Source: Neisseriales bacterium (GTDB lineage Bacteria > Pseudomonadota > Gammaproteobacteria > Burkholderiales > UBA11063). From it: a stretch of DNA of 64,000 nucleotides. The position numbers and the translations under genes are program-made. Positions 1 to 8,124 of the stretch are shown piece by piece. Location: contig SSGX01000018.1 in assembly GCA_008017155.1 (NCBI GenBank), positions 1 to 64,000 of the forward strand, given 5' to 3'. The first letter of the stretch is position 1. Each line of letters opens with the position of its first letter. The notes below the pieces were generated by a model. The model was not told where the DNA came from, did no database searches, and was given only the letters and a program-made list of their open reading frames with translations.

Positions 1-178
1 CAATATTTACATTGAACGCTTTTGGCGGTCAATTAAATATGAAGCTATTTACTTAAATGAGTATAGTGATTATAATGAACTTTACTGTGGGATTAGGAAT
101 TATATCCTATTTTATAATACTAAACGACCACATCAGGCATTAAATTATAAAACTCCGCAAATGATTTATTTTGCGTAA
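1..178 (+). mobile_element. IS3-family transposase (OrfB), 3' end only
   Basis: The reading frame starting at base 2 is open from the window edge to a TAA at 176-178. It encodes the C-terminal part of an rve-type integrase core: the ERFWRSIKYE motif carrying the last catalytic Glu of the DDE triad, then NTKRPHQALNYKTPQ, the standard ending of IS3/IS150-group transposases. It would cut and join the ends of its own element. The rest of the element lies outside the window. The right terminal repeat is probably at about 221-250. Confidence 0.88.
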
Positions 179-220
179 AATTTGGGTACTATGGCTAATT
201 GGGAAGACTCTCTTAAAAAA

Positions 221-250
221 TGTGAAAATTGGTCTAGACAAATGGGGTCA
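221..250. repeat. Probable right end of the IS3-type element
   Basis: Read on the minus strand, this stretch begins TGACCCCATTTGTCTAGACC, which resembles IS3-family terminal repeats. It lies about 70 bp after the transposase stop codon. Recognisable methionine-sulfoxide-reductase coding sequence starts at 252. The left end is outside the window, so the inverted-repeat match cannot be tested here. Confidence 0.5.
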
Positions 251-251
251 C

Positions 252-470
252 TTTACTGATGTAGATCAATTCCCCGGACATATTGCTTGTAGTTCATTGG
301 CAAAGTCTGAAATCGTCGTTCCACTAAAAACCTCACAAGCTAAAATTATTGGAGTGCTGGATGTTGATAGCACAAGTTATGCTGAATTTGATGATATTGA
401 TAAGAAATATCTTGAGGAGTTGATTAATACACCAGAATTAATAAAGGTATTTGATAATTATCATGCTTAA
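252..470 (+). pseudogene. GAF-domain free methionine-(R)-sulfoxide reductase, 5' half missing
   Basis: The frame reads FTDVDQFPGHIACSSLAKSEIVVPL and then GVLDVDSTSYAEFDDIDKKYLEEL. This is the C-terminal half of the YebR/fRMsr family, which reduces free methionine-R-sulfoxide in the cytosol. The GHIAC cysteine is kept. The N-terminal half of the GAF fold is absent: homology begins two bases after the inferred IS end, so insertion (with loss of the 5' part) probably killed the gene. An open frame runs from a TTG at 171 through IS sequence and could make a hybrid peptide, but not a working enzyme. The stop overlaps the start of the next gene by 8 bases. Confidence 0.75.
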
Positions 471-1665
471 TAATAAATCATTTGGAATAGGTTTTATCTT
501 ATTCTTGGTTTTAAGTAGTACCGTTGCTCAGGTGGCAACTCAGATTACGACACCATTATTGCCCCTTATTGCTAAAGATTTTTTAGTTAGTGCCGGCTTG
601 GTACAAAGAAGCATTAGCGCCTATTTATTGGGAATGGCATTATCGGGAATTTTTCTTGGCTATCTGTCAGATTATTTCGGACGGCGAAGAATAATGCTTA
701 TTGCGCTAATTTTTGGTTGTCTTGGGACTGGCTGCTGTATTTTTGCGAAGGATGTAACTTTTTTAATTATCGGTAGGTTTATTCAAGGAATTGGTTTAAG
801 CGGAGTCTGGATTATTAGTCGGGCTATTACCCGTGATATTTCAGTTGGTTCAGAGTTGGCAAAGATTTTTTCTCTCTTAACTATGCTTGATGTTGTGATT
901 ATTTGCCTTTCGCCACTATTAGGAGGGGTTATTGAAAGCCATTTTGGTTGGCGAGCCGTGTTTATCGTGTTTCTAGTATATAATTTATTAGTTATACTGG
1001 CGACATTTTGTGTTAAATCTAAATTAAAGCAGGCTGATATCCCTTTTCCCGGCTTATCTAATTTATTTAGACCGATAGTACAACTCTTGAAGAATAAAAC
1101 TTTTCTATTTTTTAATGGGATTGTTAGTGCTGTGTATGCGATTCAGGTTACCTATTCTGCAATTGGTACCTTTATTTTTCAAAATGATTTAGGTTTATCT
1201 GCAACTCAATTTGGTTTGGTTGCTCTATTAATTTCAGTAGCTTATATTTTTGGAGCGTTTATAAATAGCCGCATAGTTGCTTATTTATCAATCAAGAAAA
1301 TATTTATCATTGCTATAGCTATGATGTGGGGGGGATTAGCAATTTTATTATCCGTTTGTCTTTTTATTAAATTATCTCTGTCTATTATGCTAGTTTTTGT
1401 AGTTTTGGGATCTGTTGCAGGTAGTATCATTATGATTAATGGGTTAACCATGGCACTTAGTTCTGTAGATACAGATATAGGTAGTTCCTCAGCTGTTATG
1501 AGTACTTCTCAATTTATAGCTGGATTCGTATTTACCGCAGCAATAAGTTTTTTTGATGCTAAGAGTATTATTCCATTTACTTTTATTTTGGCTTTCCTTG
1601 CTGTAATTATAACGATACTATCCTTGACAGCCAGTTTCCCGGAGAAAGCAGCATATCATAAATAG
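463..1665 (+). CDS. MFS efflux transporter, Bcr/CflA-like
   Basis: A 400-residue, strongly hydrophobic protein with about 12 membrane segments and the MFS motif-A loop GYLSDYFGRRRIM between helices 2 and 3, followed by GRFIQGIGLSGVWIISRAITRD. These are hallmarks of the drug:H+ antiporter-1 group (Bcr/CflA), which exports small toxic molecules across the inner membrane. The ATG at 463 is chosen over an in-frame TTG at 451. The start overlaps the end of the broken sulfoxide reductase gene, which suggests the two were once co-transcribed. It is related to the MFS at 43750-44943. Substrate unknown. Confidence 0.85.
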   Translation: MLNNKSFGIGFILFLVLSSTVAQVATQITTPLLPLIAKDFLVSAGLVQRSISAYLLGMALSGIFLGYLSDYFGRRRIMLIALIFGCLGTGCCIFAKDVTFLIIGRFIQGIGLSGVWIISRAITRDISVGSELAKIFSLLTMLDVVIICLSPLLGGVIESHFGWRAVFIVFLVYNLLVILATFCVKSKLKQADIPFPGLSNLFRPIVQLLKNKTFLFFNGIVSAVYAIQVTYSAIGTFIFQNDLGLSATQFGLVALLISVAYIFGAFINSRIVAYLSIKKIFIIAIAMMWGGLAILLSVCLFIKLSLSIMLVFVVLGSVAGSIIMINGLTMALSSVDTDIGSSSAVMSTSQFIAGFVFTAAISFFDAKSIIPFTFILAFLAVIITILSLTASFPEKAAYHK

Positions 1666-1829
1666 CTGTTTGTAAATGACACATTAGAGTAACTGTCTAG
1701 GTTAATTGATAATTATAGACTCAATTATATAAAAATTTATATTATTTGTACATCTAAGCCATTTTGGATTATTGATAGATTATTTAATATGTTAAACTTA
1801 TCTTGTAAAAATTGTTATAAAGGTAGATG

Positions 1830-2516
1830 ATGAGAAAAAATATTTTACAATTGGCTTTAGTTGCAAGTCTTGGGGCTGCTGTAGTTGCTTGTGCGACTCC
1901 ATATACGCCAACAGCTGAAAATTCTGGTGGGTTTTTACCCGAGTATAGCATTAATTTAATGAAACCTGTTCCAACAGATCAGGATGATGTACATGCTTTT
2001 GTTTATAAAAATCCAAACTTCCATCGTAGCGATTATGACAAGTTGATAATTGAAGAGGCTTCACTTAACCAGAAAGCTGTTGAAAGTCAAGGGATTACTA
2101 CTGATAAAATCGCAGATGCTCAATCTGTAATTACCAAAGATCTTAAAGAGATGCTTTCTAAAAAGGTTACAATTACGAATAAGCCTGGACCAAGAACAGC
2201 TAAATTAAGTGTTGCTATTACTGGTGCGATGCTTGAAGGTGATGGATTCCGTCCGCGTTACTTAATGCCTATTTCTGCTGCTTTACAAATTGCACAACAT
2301 GCAACAAACTTGCAGAATAAAAAGCCTATCTTGATTATTGAGACAAAAGTTGTTGATAGTCAGACAAATGAATTATTAACTACAAGTGCAACAGAGATTG
2401 GTGGTGATAAGTTCCGTCTACAGAGTTCTGAATCTGGTGAATTTAAGAAAATTGCTAAAACTTGGGTTCAAGATGCAATTAAATACGCATTTAAGAATCA
2501 AGCAAATAATGATTAA
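1830..2516 (+). CDS. DUF3313-type lipoprotein
   Basis: A 228-residue protein with a lipoprotein signal peptide (MRKNILQLALVASLGAAVVAC; lipobox VVAC with the lipidated Cys at about 21). The rest looks like the DUF3313 family of periplasmic or outer-membrane lipoproteins of unknown function (FHRSDYDKLIIEEASL near the start and ITGAMLEGD in the middle). Of two adjacent ATG codons (1827 and 1830), the second sits better relative to the AAAGG at 1819. Unlike most lipoproteins in this window, the Cys is followed by ATPYTP and not by an Asn/Ser/Gly-rich tether. It has its own terminator at 2522-2548. Confidence 0.75.
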   Translation: MRKNILQLALVASLGAAVVACATPYTPTAENSGGFLPEYSINLMKPVPTDQDDVHAFVYKNPNFHRSDYDKLIIEEASLNQKAVESQGITTDKIADAQSVITKDLKEMLSKKVTITNKPGPRTAKLSVAITGAMLEGDGFRPRYLMPISAALQIAQHATNLQNKKPILIIETKVVDSQTNELLTTSATEIGGDKFRLQSSESGEFKKIAKTWVQDAIKYAFKNQANND

Positions 2517-2521
2517 ATAAA

Positions 2522-2548
2522 AAAAGGGCTGAAGTAATTCAGCCTTTT
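2522..2548. terminator. Intrinsic terminator between convergent genes
   Basis: GGCTGAA / TTCAGCC stem with a 4-base loop, flanked by A-runs on the left and T-runs on the right. It can therefore serve both the lipoprotein gene (plus) and the ankyrin gene (minus). Confidence 0.8.
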
Positions 2549-2563
2549 AAAATTTATGAATAA

Positions 2564-3163
2564 CTAAAAGCTTGGTTGTGGATTAATCTGCATGAAGTGT
2601 TTGAATATCGTCAAAATATTAGTATAGTTTTGTGTCTCAGCAAAATAAGTTGCACTGCGCCCATCGCAATCGCGAGAATATAAATCTGCACCTAGTTTCA
2701 AAAGGGTTGCAACTATTTCACTTCTACCGCGATCAGCAGCACGCATAAGCGCTGTTCTACCGCCAATATCTGTTAGATTGATTTTTGCCTGCCCAACTTC
2801 AATTAATAGTTTAAGTAGTTCAAGATAGCCACCACTTGCGGCAATCATTAGGGCGGTGGTTTTAGATGGAGTTGTTTGATTAACATCTGCACCATATTTA
2901 AGTAAAATTTCGCAAGTTAATATATCATTACCATCAGCTGCTTTATGTAGTGGTGATAATCCATCTCTATCAAGAATATTAGGGTCGGCGCCATGCTCAA
3001 GTAGAAATTCTACGGTTTCAGCATGTCCATAGGCTGCGGCACATGATAATGGTGTTAATCCTAATCTATTACGGGAATTAATGTCAGCTCCGTGTTTGAT
3101 AAATTCGTTTATTAGTCTAAGATTTGCATCTTGAGCTGCTATGGTAAGAGTGGGTTTTTTCAT
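2564..3163 (-). CDS. Ankyrin-repeat protein
   Basis: A 199-residue protein made almost entirely of ankyrin repeats. Four clear units carry the TPL/TAL-x-x-AA-x-x-G signature and the LL-x-x-GAD turn (TPLSCAAAYGHAETVEFLL, SPLHKAADGNDILTCEILL, TALMIAASGGYLELLKLLI, TALMRAADRGRSEIVATLL), plus a degenerate repeat at each end. There is no signal peptide, so it is probably cytosolic. Ankyrin repeats bind proteins; no catalytic domain is attached and the partner is unknown. It is convergent with the lipoprotein gene and divergent from the acetyltransferase, with a 166-bp shared upstream region. Confidence 0.88.
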   Translation of the reverse strand: MKKPTLTIAAQDANLRLINEFIKHGADINSRNRLGLTPLSCAAAYGHAETVEFLLEHGADPNILDRDGLSPLHKAADGNDILTCEILLKYGADVNQTTPSKTTALMIAASGGYLELLKLLIEVGQAKINLTDIGGRTALMRAADRGRSEIVATLLKLGADLYSRDCDGRSATYFAETQNYTNILTIFKHFMQINPQPSF

Positions 3164-3329
3164 GGTCAGAACTTAATTATGGTTGTGAATTGATATATCA
3201 TGTGAATTATATCATGTTATAAGGAATAATAATCTTTTTAGTAAGCTTGATCGTCATAAATAATCTGATTATGCTAAAATCAAATTATAATTATTAAAGT
3301 ATAAAAACAATATCAATAGGGGGCGAAAA

Positions 3330-3926
3330 ATGAGTTATTGGGTGAAGCCAGTTAATTTGCTTGGAAAATATGCGAAACTATTACCATTGACAATTCAGCA
3401 TAAAGATGGATTAATTGAAGCGGTTAAAGATGGTGAGCTGTGGAATCTATGGTTTACTAGTGTTCCTACTCCTGAAAATATGGCAACAGAAATAGAACGT
3501 AGACTTGGCTTACAGGATAAGGGGGAAATGGTTCCTTTTGTTATTGTAGATGCAATTACTGATAAAGTAATCGGGATGACCACCTATTGTAGGATAGAGC
3601 CAGCGAATAAACGGCTTGAGATTGGGTTTACTTGGTATCGTAAAAGTTATCAGAAGACATTGGTTAATACCGAATGTAAACTTATGCTATTACGTCATGC
3701 CTTTGAAGTCCTTGGCTCAATTGCAGTTGAATTTCGAACTAGTAGCTTTAATTTTGAAAGCCAGAGGGCAATTAGCCGCCTTGGCGCAAGACTTGATGGT
3801 ATTTTACGTGGTGCAAGGCTAATGGATGATGGTACAATCTATGATAGTCATGTCTATAGCATACTTAATCGGGAATGGCCTGCAGTTAGAAGAAATCTGG
3901 AGTATAAATTACAGAAATATAGTTAA
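3330..3926 (+). CDS. GNAT acetyltransferase, RimJ/RimL-like
   Basis: A 198-residue protein resembling the RimL/ribosomal-protein-alanine acetyltransferase branch of GNAT. Features are an N-terminal strand (GKYAKLLPLTIQHKDGL), a central VIGMTTYCRIEPANKRLEIGFTWY strand pair, and the late motif SFNFESQRAISRLGARLDGILR that helps bind acetyl-CoA. It would transfer an acetyl group to a protein N-terminus or small amine in the cytosol. The GGGGG at 3319 gives a good ribosome site for the ATG. The next gene starts 12 bp later, so the two are probably one transcript. Substrate unknown. Confidence 0.8.
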   Translation: MSYWVKPVNLLGKYAKLLPLTIQHKDGLIEAVKDGELWNLWFTSVPTPENMATEIERRLGLQDKGEMVPFVIVDAITDKVIGMTTYCRIEPANKRLEIGFTWYRKSYQKTLVNTECKLMLLRHAFEVLGSIAVEFRTSSFNFESQRAISRLGARLDGILRGARLMDDGTIYDSHVYSILNREWPAVRRNLEYKLQKYS

Positions 3927-3937
3927 AGGGGAGGGAA

Positions 3938-4987
3938 ATGAAAAAATATATTATTTTAGGCATAACAATTGTTTTTATATCAGCATACTATATTATTCAT
4001 AATCTTTTTGATGATTTTAATAGTGATGTCGCCGCGATTGCCTCCGATGTGAAACATCCTGCAAGTGATCCTGTTCCAATGCCTCCAGTAGCTGGAGATC
4101 CTAGCACAAATAAATCTGTAGCATCGGCTTCCAGTTCTACGATTAGCAAGATAAATGCTTACATCTATGTTTCTAATCTAAACAGTACCACCGTTTCAGT
4201 TTGTCCTCTTATGCCAGATGGTTCAATTGCTAGTTGTGGACAGTCGGGTAATGGGTTAAATGCACCAAGTGGTTTGGCACTTACTCATGATAAACGGGCA
4301 TTATATGTAACTAATCAAGGATCTAGTGAGGTAGATGTTTGTATTATAGATAGAACGAATGGGCAATTAAATAATTGTACCCCCACAGGTAATGGGTTTA
4401 ATGCGCCTGCTGCAGTTGCCATTTCAAATAATGGACAATTTGCTTATGTTATGAATGAGGCTACTAGTACTGTGAGTCTTTGTCTGCATGATAAGACAAA
4501 TAAGGCTTTATCTAATTGCAATACGATATTGAATAATCTAGCAAGCCCTTCAGATATTAATTTTGCACCAGAGACCAATCATATTTATATTGCCAATACT
4601 GCTAATAATACGATACTCTTTTGCATGGTAGGTCCAGGCAAAGAATTGATTAAATGTCATCCTACTGGAGATGGTTTTGTTTCACCACAATCAGTTTCAG
4701 TTAGTGCAAATGGAAAATATGCTTATGTCACTAATCAATCTGCAAATAGTGTCAGCTTGTGCCAAGTAAATTCTATCAGTGGTGAATTTTCTAATTGCCA
4801 GTCAACCGGAAGTGGTTTTAATGCACCATCTGATTTTACTTTAAATTCGGTTGGGAATATGGCTTATATTAGTAATGCGAGTAGCATAATGCGGTGTAAT
4901 GTAAATTTAGATGGAACGCTTACAGATTGTACGCAGTTTAATGGTAACTTTAATCATTCGACAGGGATTAGGATGGTAGGTGCGTGA
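3938..4987 (+). CDS. Exported beta-propeller protein with Cys-patterned YVTN repeats
   Basis: A 349-residue protein with an N-terminal signal anchor (about residues 4-20), a Pro/Ser-rich linker, and then six or seven repeats of about 45 residues. A typical unit reads YVSNLNSTTVSVC...GSIASCGQSGNGLNAPSGLAL, close to the YVTN/6-phosphogluconolactonase-type beta-propeller. Almost every unit carries one Cys after a V-S-L/V strand and another 10-20 residues later, which would fit one disulfide per blade in the periplasm. Lactonase activity is not supported by anything visible; a binding role is equally likely. Its stop overlaps the start of the next gene (TGATG), so the two are translationally coupled. 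Confidence 0.75.
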   Translation: MKKYIILGITIVFISAYYIIHNLFDDFNSDVAAIASDVKHPASDPVPMPPVAGDPSTNKSVASASSSTISKINAYIYVSNLNSTTVSVCPLMPDGSIASCGQSGNGLNAPSGLALTHDKRALYVTNQGSSEVDVCIIDRTNGQLNNCTPTGNGFNAPAAVAISNNGQFAYVMNEATSTVSLCLHDKTNKALSNCNTILNNLASPSDINFAPETNHIYIANTANNTILFCMVGPGKELIKCHPTGDGFVSPQSVSVSANGKYAYVTNQSANSVSLCQVNSISGEFSNCQSTGSGFNAPSDFTLNSVGNMAYISNASSIMRCNVNLDGTLTDCTQFNGNFNHSTGIRMVGA

Positions 4988-6093
4988 TGAATAAATATAT
5001 CGGTAAGCATAAAAATGAATTACCTACACCATCTTTAGTAATCGATAAAAATAAACTGATTTATAACCTTGAATTGATGCGTGATTTAGCTAAACAAAAA
5101 AAGGTAAATTTACGTCCGCATGCCAAAACTCATAAATGTAGTCAGCTTGCTCGCTTACAGCTTGAATATGGTGCAATTGGTATTTGTGTAACCAAGGTTT
5201 CTGAAGCTTTGATAATGGCAAAAGCGGGCATCACAGGGATCTTAATCACTTCACCAATTGTATCTTTTGGGAAATTTGCGGTTTTACTTGAGGTTCTTGA
5301 TTTAGCGCCAGATACTTTACTCGTTGTTGATAGTCTTAGTAATGCATTGCAATTAAATGAGTTTTGCCAGAAACACAGTTGTAAGCTAAATATTCTCCTT
5401 GATATAGATGGTGGAATTAGTCGTACTGGCGTATCCCCTGATAATGCTATTGAGTTAGCCTTGGCTATTGATAAATTACCTAACCTACTATTTCGTGGAA
5501 TCCAGTGTTACGCAGGACATTTACAGCATATTCCAGATTTGGCAGAGCGCAGAATCAGAACTCACGAGATATTAAGTAGCGTAGGTTTGATCAAACGTGA
5601 ACTATTGGTTGGTGGATTAAATTGTGAAATCCAAACAGGTAGTGGAACAGGTACATTCAGTATCGATGCTGAGCTTGATTGTGTAACCGAGATTCAGCCA
5701 GGCTCATACTGTGTAATGGATCAGGAATATAGTAATATCGAATATAAAGAGCCAAAGTTTTTACCAGCAATGACGATGCTAACAACAGTGATTAGTACTA
5801 ATCAGGATACACATGTCACGGTAGATGCAGGAACGAAAGCTTTATATCGAGTGGCAACTAAGCCTTTTGTAATTAGCCATCCAGATTTGCAGTATGATTG
5901 GGACGGGTTTGGTGATGAGCACGGTAAGGTGACTGCGCTTAACGGTGCCAAATTACCTGATCTTGGTGAAGTTCTTGAGCTGGTTGTTGCGCATTGTGAT
6001 CCAACAATAAATTTGTTTGATTATTTTTACATTACCGATAATGATACTGTAGTGGATTATTGGAAGATTGATGCTAGAGGCTGTTGCCAATAG
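4987..6093 (+). CDS. D-threonine aldolase/DSD1-like PLP enzyme
   Basis: A 368-residue fold-type III PLP enzyme. RPHAKTHK (residues 43-50) carries the cofactor lysine. GGGISRTG-like DIDGGISRTG and the SGTGTFS segment fit the phosphate-binding barrel. HCDPTINLFDYFYI near the C-terminus supplies the His and Asp that hold the divalent metal in D-threonine aldolases and D-serine dehydratases. The family splits D-threonine (or related D-beta-hydroxy amino acids) into glycine and an aldehyde, or dehydrates D-serine. ATG at 4987 is preferred; it overlaps the beta-propeller stop by one base. No amino-acid transporter is adjacent, so the real substrate is open. Confidence 0.85.
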   Translation: MNKYIGKHKNELPTPSLVIDKNKLIYNLELMRDLAKQKKVNLRPHAKTHKCSQLARLQLEYGAIGICVTKVSEALIMAKAGITGILITSPIVSFGKFAVLLEVLDLAPDTLLVVDSLSNALQLNEFCQKHSCKLNILLDIDGGISRTGVSPDNAIELALAIDKLPNLLFRGIQCYAGHLQHIPDLAERRIRTHEILSSVGLIKRELLVGGLNCEIQTGSGTGTFSIDAELDCVTEIQPGSYCVMDQEYSNIEYKEPKFLPAMTMLTTVISTNQDTHVTVDAGTKALYRVATKPFVISHPDLQYDWDGFGDEHGKVTALNGAKLPDLGEVLELVVAHCDPTINLFDYFYITDNDTVVDYWKIDARGCCQ

Positions 6094-6118
6094 TTCTTTA
6101 TGGGATTAAATTGGAGAT

Positions 6119-6301
6119 TTATGTATTGCCAATACTGGTAGTTATTCAATTTCTATGGTTAGTAAGGCAGGATATTATTTTTATCCAAATATAAAGCTAA
6201 CCTCGAATGATTATAATTTATACGTTTTAATGTTATGGTTGCATGCGGAACACAAGATTGAGAAACCACAAAATAATATTACACTCACTTCTAGCTGGTA
6301 A
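6119..6301 (+). pseudogene. Possible gene remnant (about 60 codons, no start)
   Basis: An open stretch without an obvious start codon reads CIANTGSYSISMVSKAGYYF and continues to ITLTSSW and a TAA at 6299. The first part recalls the IANT-x-x-x-x-SIS-type strands of beta-propeller repeats, such as those of the upstream gene at 3938. It may be the tail of a decayed paralogue. It could also be chance. Confidence 0.3.
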
Positions 6302-6313
6302 GAGATAGGGCAT

Positions 6314-6458
6314 TAAACCTCTTTCTAACCTGTTTCTTTAACTCTTATTCGTTGTCATAGAGCCTTTTGTGATGCTCTCCTACTAACGTTTACATACCGT
6401 TTCTCAATGCCTTTATTCCTAGTCTAAGAGCAAAATAATTGGTTATGAAAGGGGTCTA
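6314..6458. repeat. MITE-like repeat family A, copy 1
   Basis: About 145 bp beginning TAAACCTCTTTC and ending GAAAGGGGTCTA, with long internal inverted repeats (CTCTTA...TAAGAG, AAAGCCTT-like arms) that would fold into one long hairpin. It matches copies at 9620-9765 and 45926-46071. It is the most degenerate of the three. Confidence 0.8.
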
Positions 6459-6986
6459 TTGAAGGACATAGTTTTCAGGATCGTTAACATATTATCAATA
6501 AATGAAGGGGAATACTAACTATTTTCTATATTATCTTTTCACCTATCTCATAAGTCATGAAATATCATTAAATACAACTACGGATGTCAAACAATAAGGC
6601 ATGTTGGTAATTATCCACAAGCAAGTTCTAGGGTTAATTGTTTTAGAAATTTAACATTGGGGACACTATTTTTATTGTAATTCAAATAGTTGACTGATTA
6701 AGGTGGTTAATTAATGTTTTTAAAATAGGCTTGCTTGGTTGAGAATGACAATCATTATACATCAGTTAAGCAATGTCAGGTAATTATTTTAAGCTTTAAA
6801 TAACTTCTCTTAATTCAACAAAATTTATACCATAAATTGCATGCTACAATAATTCTAAGTAAAAAAAGCTATCACATAATAAAGCTATTTGCCAACATTA
6901 TATGATGGCAAATAGTTATTGATAACTACAAACATTGTATTTTTGGATTATTAGTTGTAAGTATTTTTCCATAGGGGGTGGTAAGT
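6459..6986. other. Long non-coding stretch upstream of the serine protease gene
   Basis: No credible gene is seen. The one clear structure is a perfect 10-bp inverted repeat, CTATTTGCCA / TGGCAAATAG (6885-6894 and 6906-6915, 11-base loop), about 70 bp before the protease start. It has no T-run, so it may be an operator or leader structure and is unlikely to be a terminator. Confidence 0.5.
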
Positions 6987-8051
6987 ATGAAGTTGGAAAA
7001 AGTTTCATTAGTTGCTTTAATTAGTATCATGACTGTGGCTTGTAATGGTGGTGGCGGTTCATCTAGCCAAGTCGGTGGTATAGCTTATTCTAGCAATTTT
7101 GATCCTAATCCATACCCCCAAGCTAAAGAGTATCCAACTCCACCAGTGTGGGCAATTCCAGATCTAGTTCGCAACTCTGCAAATTATGGTGCTAAAATTG
7201 CTTATGGTGATAGTGATTCGGAGCAGGTGAAGCGGCTTACAGCTCAGCTTAATATTGGAAATCAATACATATGTAGTGCAGCACCAGTCTATTATGATGG
7301 AAAAGGTACTTGGCTTGTAACTGCTGCTCATTGTCTTGTAAAAGATAAAACAGACGAGAATAATTTACAAAGTACTGAACTAGTAAGTTCAAAGGAAATA
7401 TTGGTTGAAACCACCATTAATGGAGAATGGAATGCCAATAATGTAACTGCAATCTTTGTACCACGTGATTATTGTTACGGTGCTAGTTTTAGCAGTTTTG
7501 CTGGTTGCCCAAATTTTACTTCTGATTATGATTCCGGTGCTACGGGAGAGGGTAATGATATTGGGCTAATTTATGCTGAAGGAAAAGTTGGTTTACCCGA
7601 AGATTATGCTAAATTAGCACCGCAAAGTGAATTTCCCGAAGCTTATACGATGGCACCAATATTATCAGTAGGCAACGGCATCACTGAAAATAATGGTTCT
7701 GCTGGTACAACCTATTACGTTACTAATTATTTATACCGAAAGACAGATAACGAGGGGTATCATTTGCTATATAGTAGTTATTTCAATGATAGTCCAGACA
7801 ATATGGGATATACTAGCCTTGTGTGTAATGGCGATTCTGGGGGAGGCGATTATTACTGGAATGGTAGTAACTGGATTTTAATTGCAACGCATAGTTTTGC
7901 TCCTTTAGAAGGCTGTGGCAAGGTATATAATTATTTACCATCTGGGTCAACTAATGTTGGTTACTACTATGACTGGATTAAGTTAATTATTGATTCCAAA
8001 AATCCCGCAAGTACGTGTAATTTGTCTAGTAGTAACTGTGTCTATCGTTAA
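6987..8051 (+). CDS. Trypsin-like serine protease lipoprotein (S1)
   Basis: A 354-residue protein with a lipobox at VACNGGGGSSS (Cys about 19). The chymotrypsin-fold triad is visible: His in LVTAAHCLV (about residue 114), Asp in GNDIGLIYAEG, and Ser in CNGDSGGGDYY (about residue 284). The His loop and Ser loop cysteines are kept. It would cleave proteins outside the inner membrane, tethered by lipid. The ATG at 6987 follows a GGGGTGG ribosome site; an upstream in-frame GTG at 6978 is less likely. It lies convergent to another lipoprotein gene, sharing a terminator. Confidence 0.88.
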   Translation: MKLEKVSLVALISIMTVACNGGGGSSSQVGGIAYSSNFDPNPYPQAKEYPTPPVWAIPDLVRNSANYGAKIAYGDSDSEQVKRLTAQLNIGNQYICSAAPVYYDGKGTWLVTAAHCLVKDKTDENNLQSTELVSSKEILVETTINGEWNANNVTAIFVPRDYCYGASFSSFAGCPNFTSDYDSGATGEGNDIGLIYAEGKVGLPEDYAKLAPQSEFPEAYTMAPILSVGNGITENNGSAGTTYYVTNYLYRKTDNEGYHLLYSSYFNDSPDNMGYTSLVCNGDSGGGDYYWNGSNWILIATHSFAPLEGCGKVYNYLPSGSTNVGYYYDWIKLIIDSKNPASTCNLSSSNCVYR

Positions 8052-8102
8052 GCGCTAACTTTATTCTATTCAATCAAATAGTCATAATTAATCATTCAAT
8101 AA

Positions 8103-8123
8103 AAAGAGCCCTTTCGGCTCTTT
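8103..8123. terminator. Bidirectional intrinsic terminator
   Basis: AAAGAGCC / GGCTCTTT stem with a 5-base loop. It is flanked by A-run and T-rich sequence and sits between the convergent genes ending at 8051 and 8125. Confidence 0.85.
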
Positions 8124-8124
8124 C

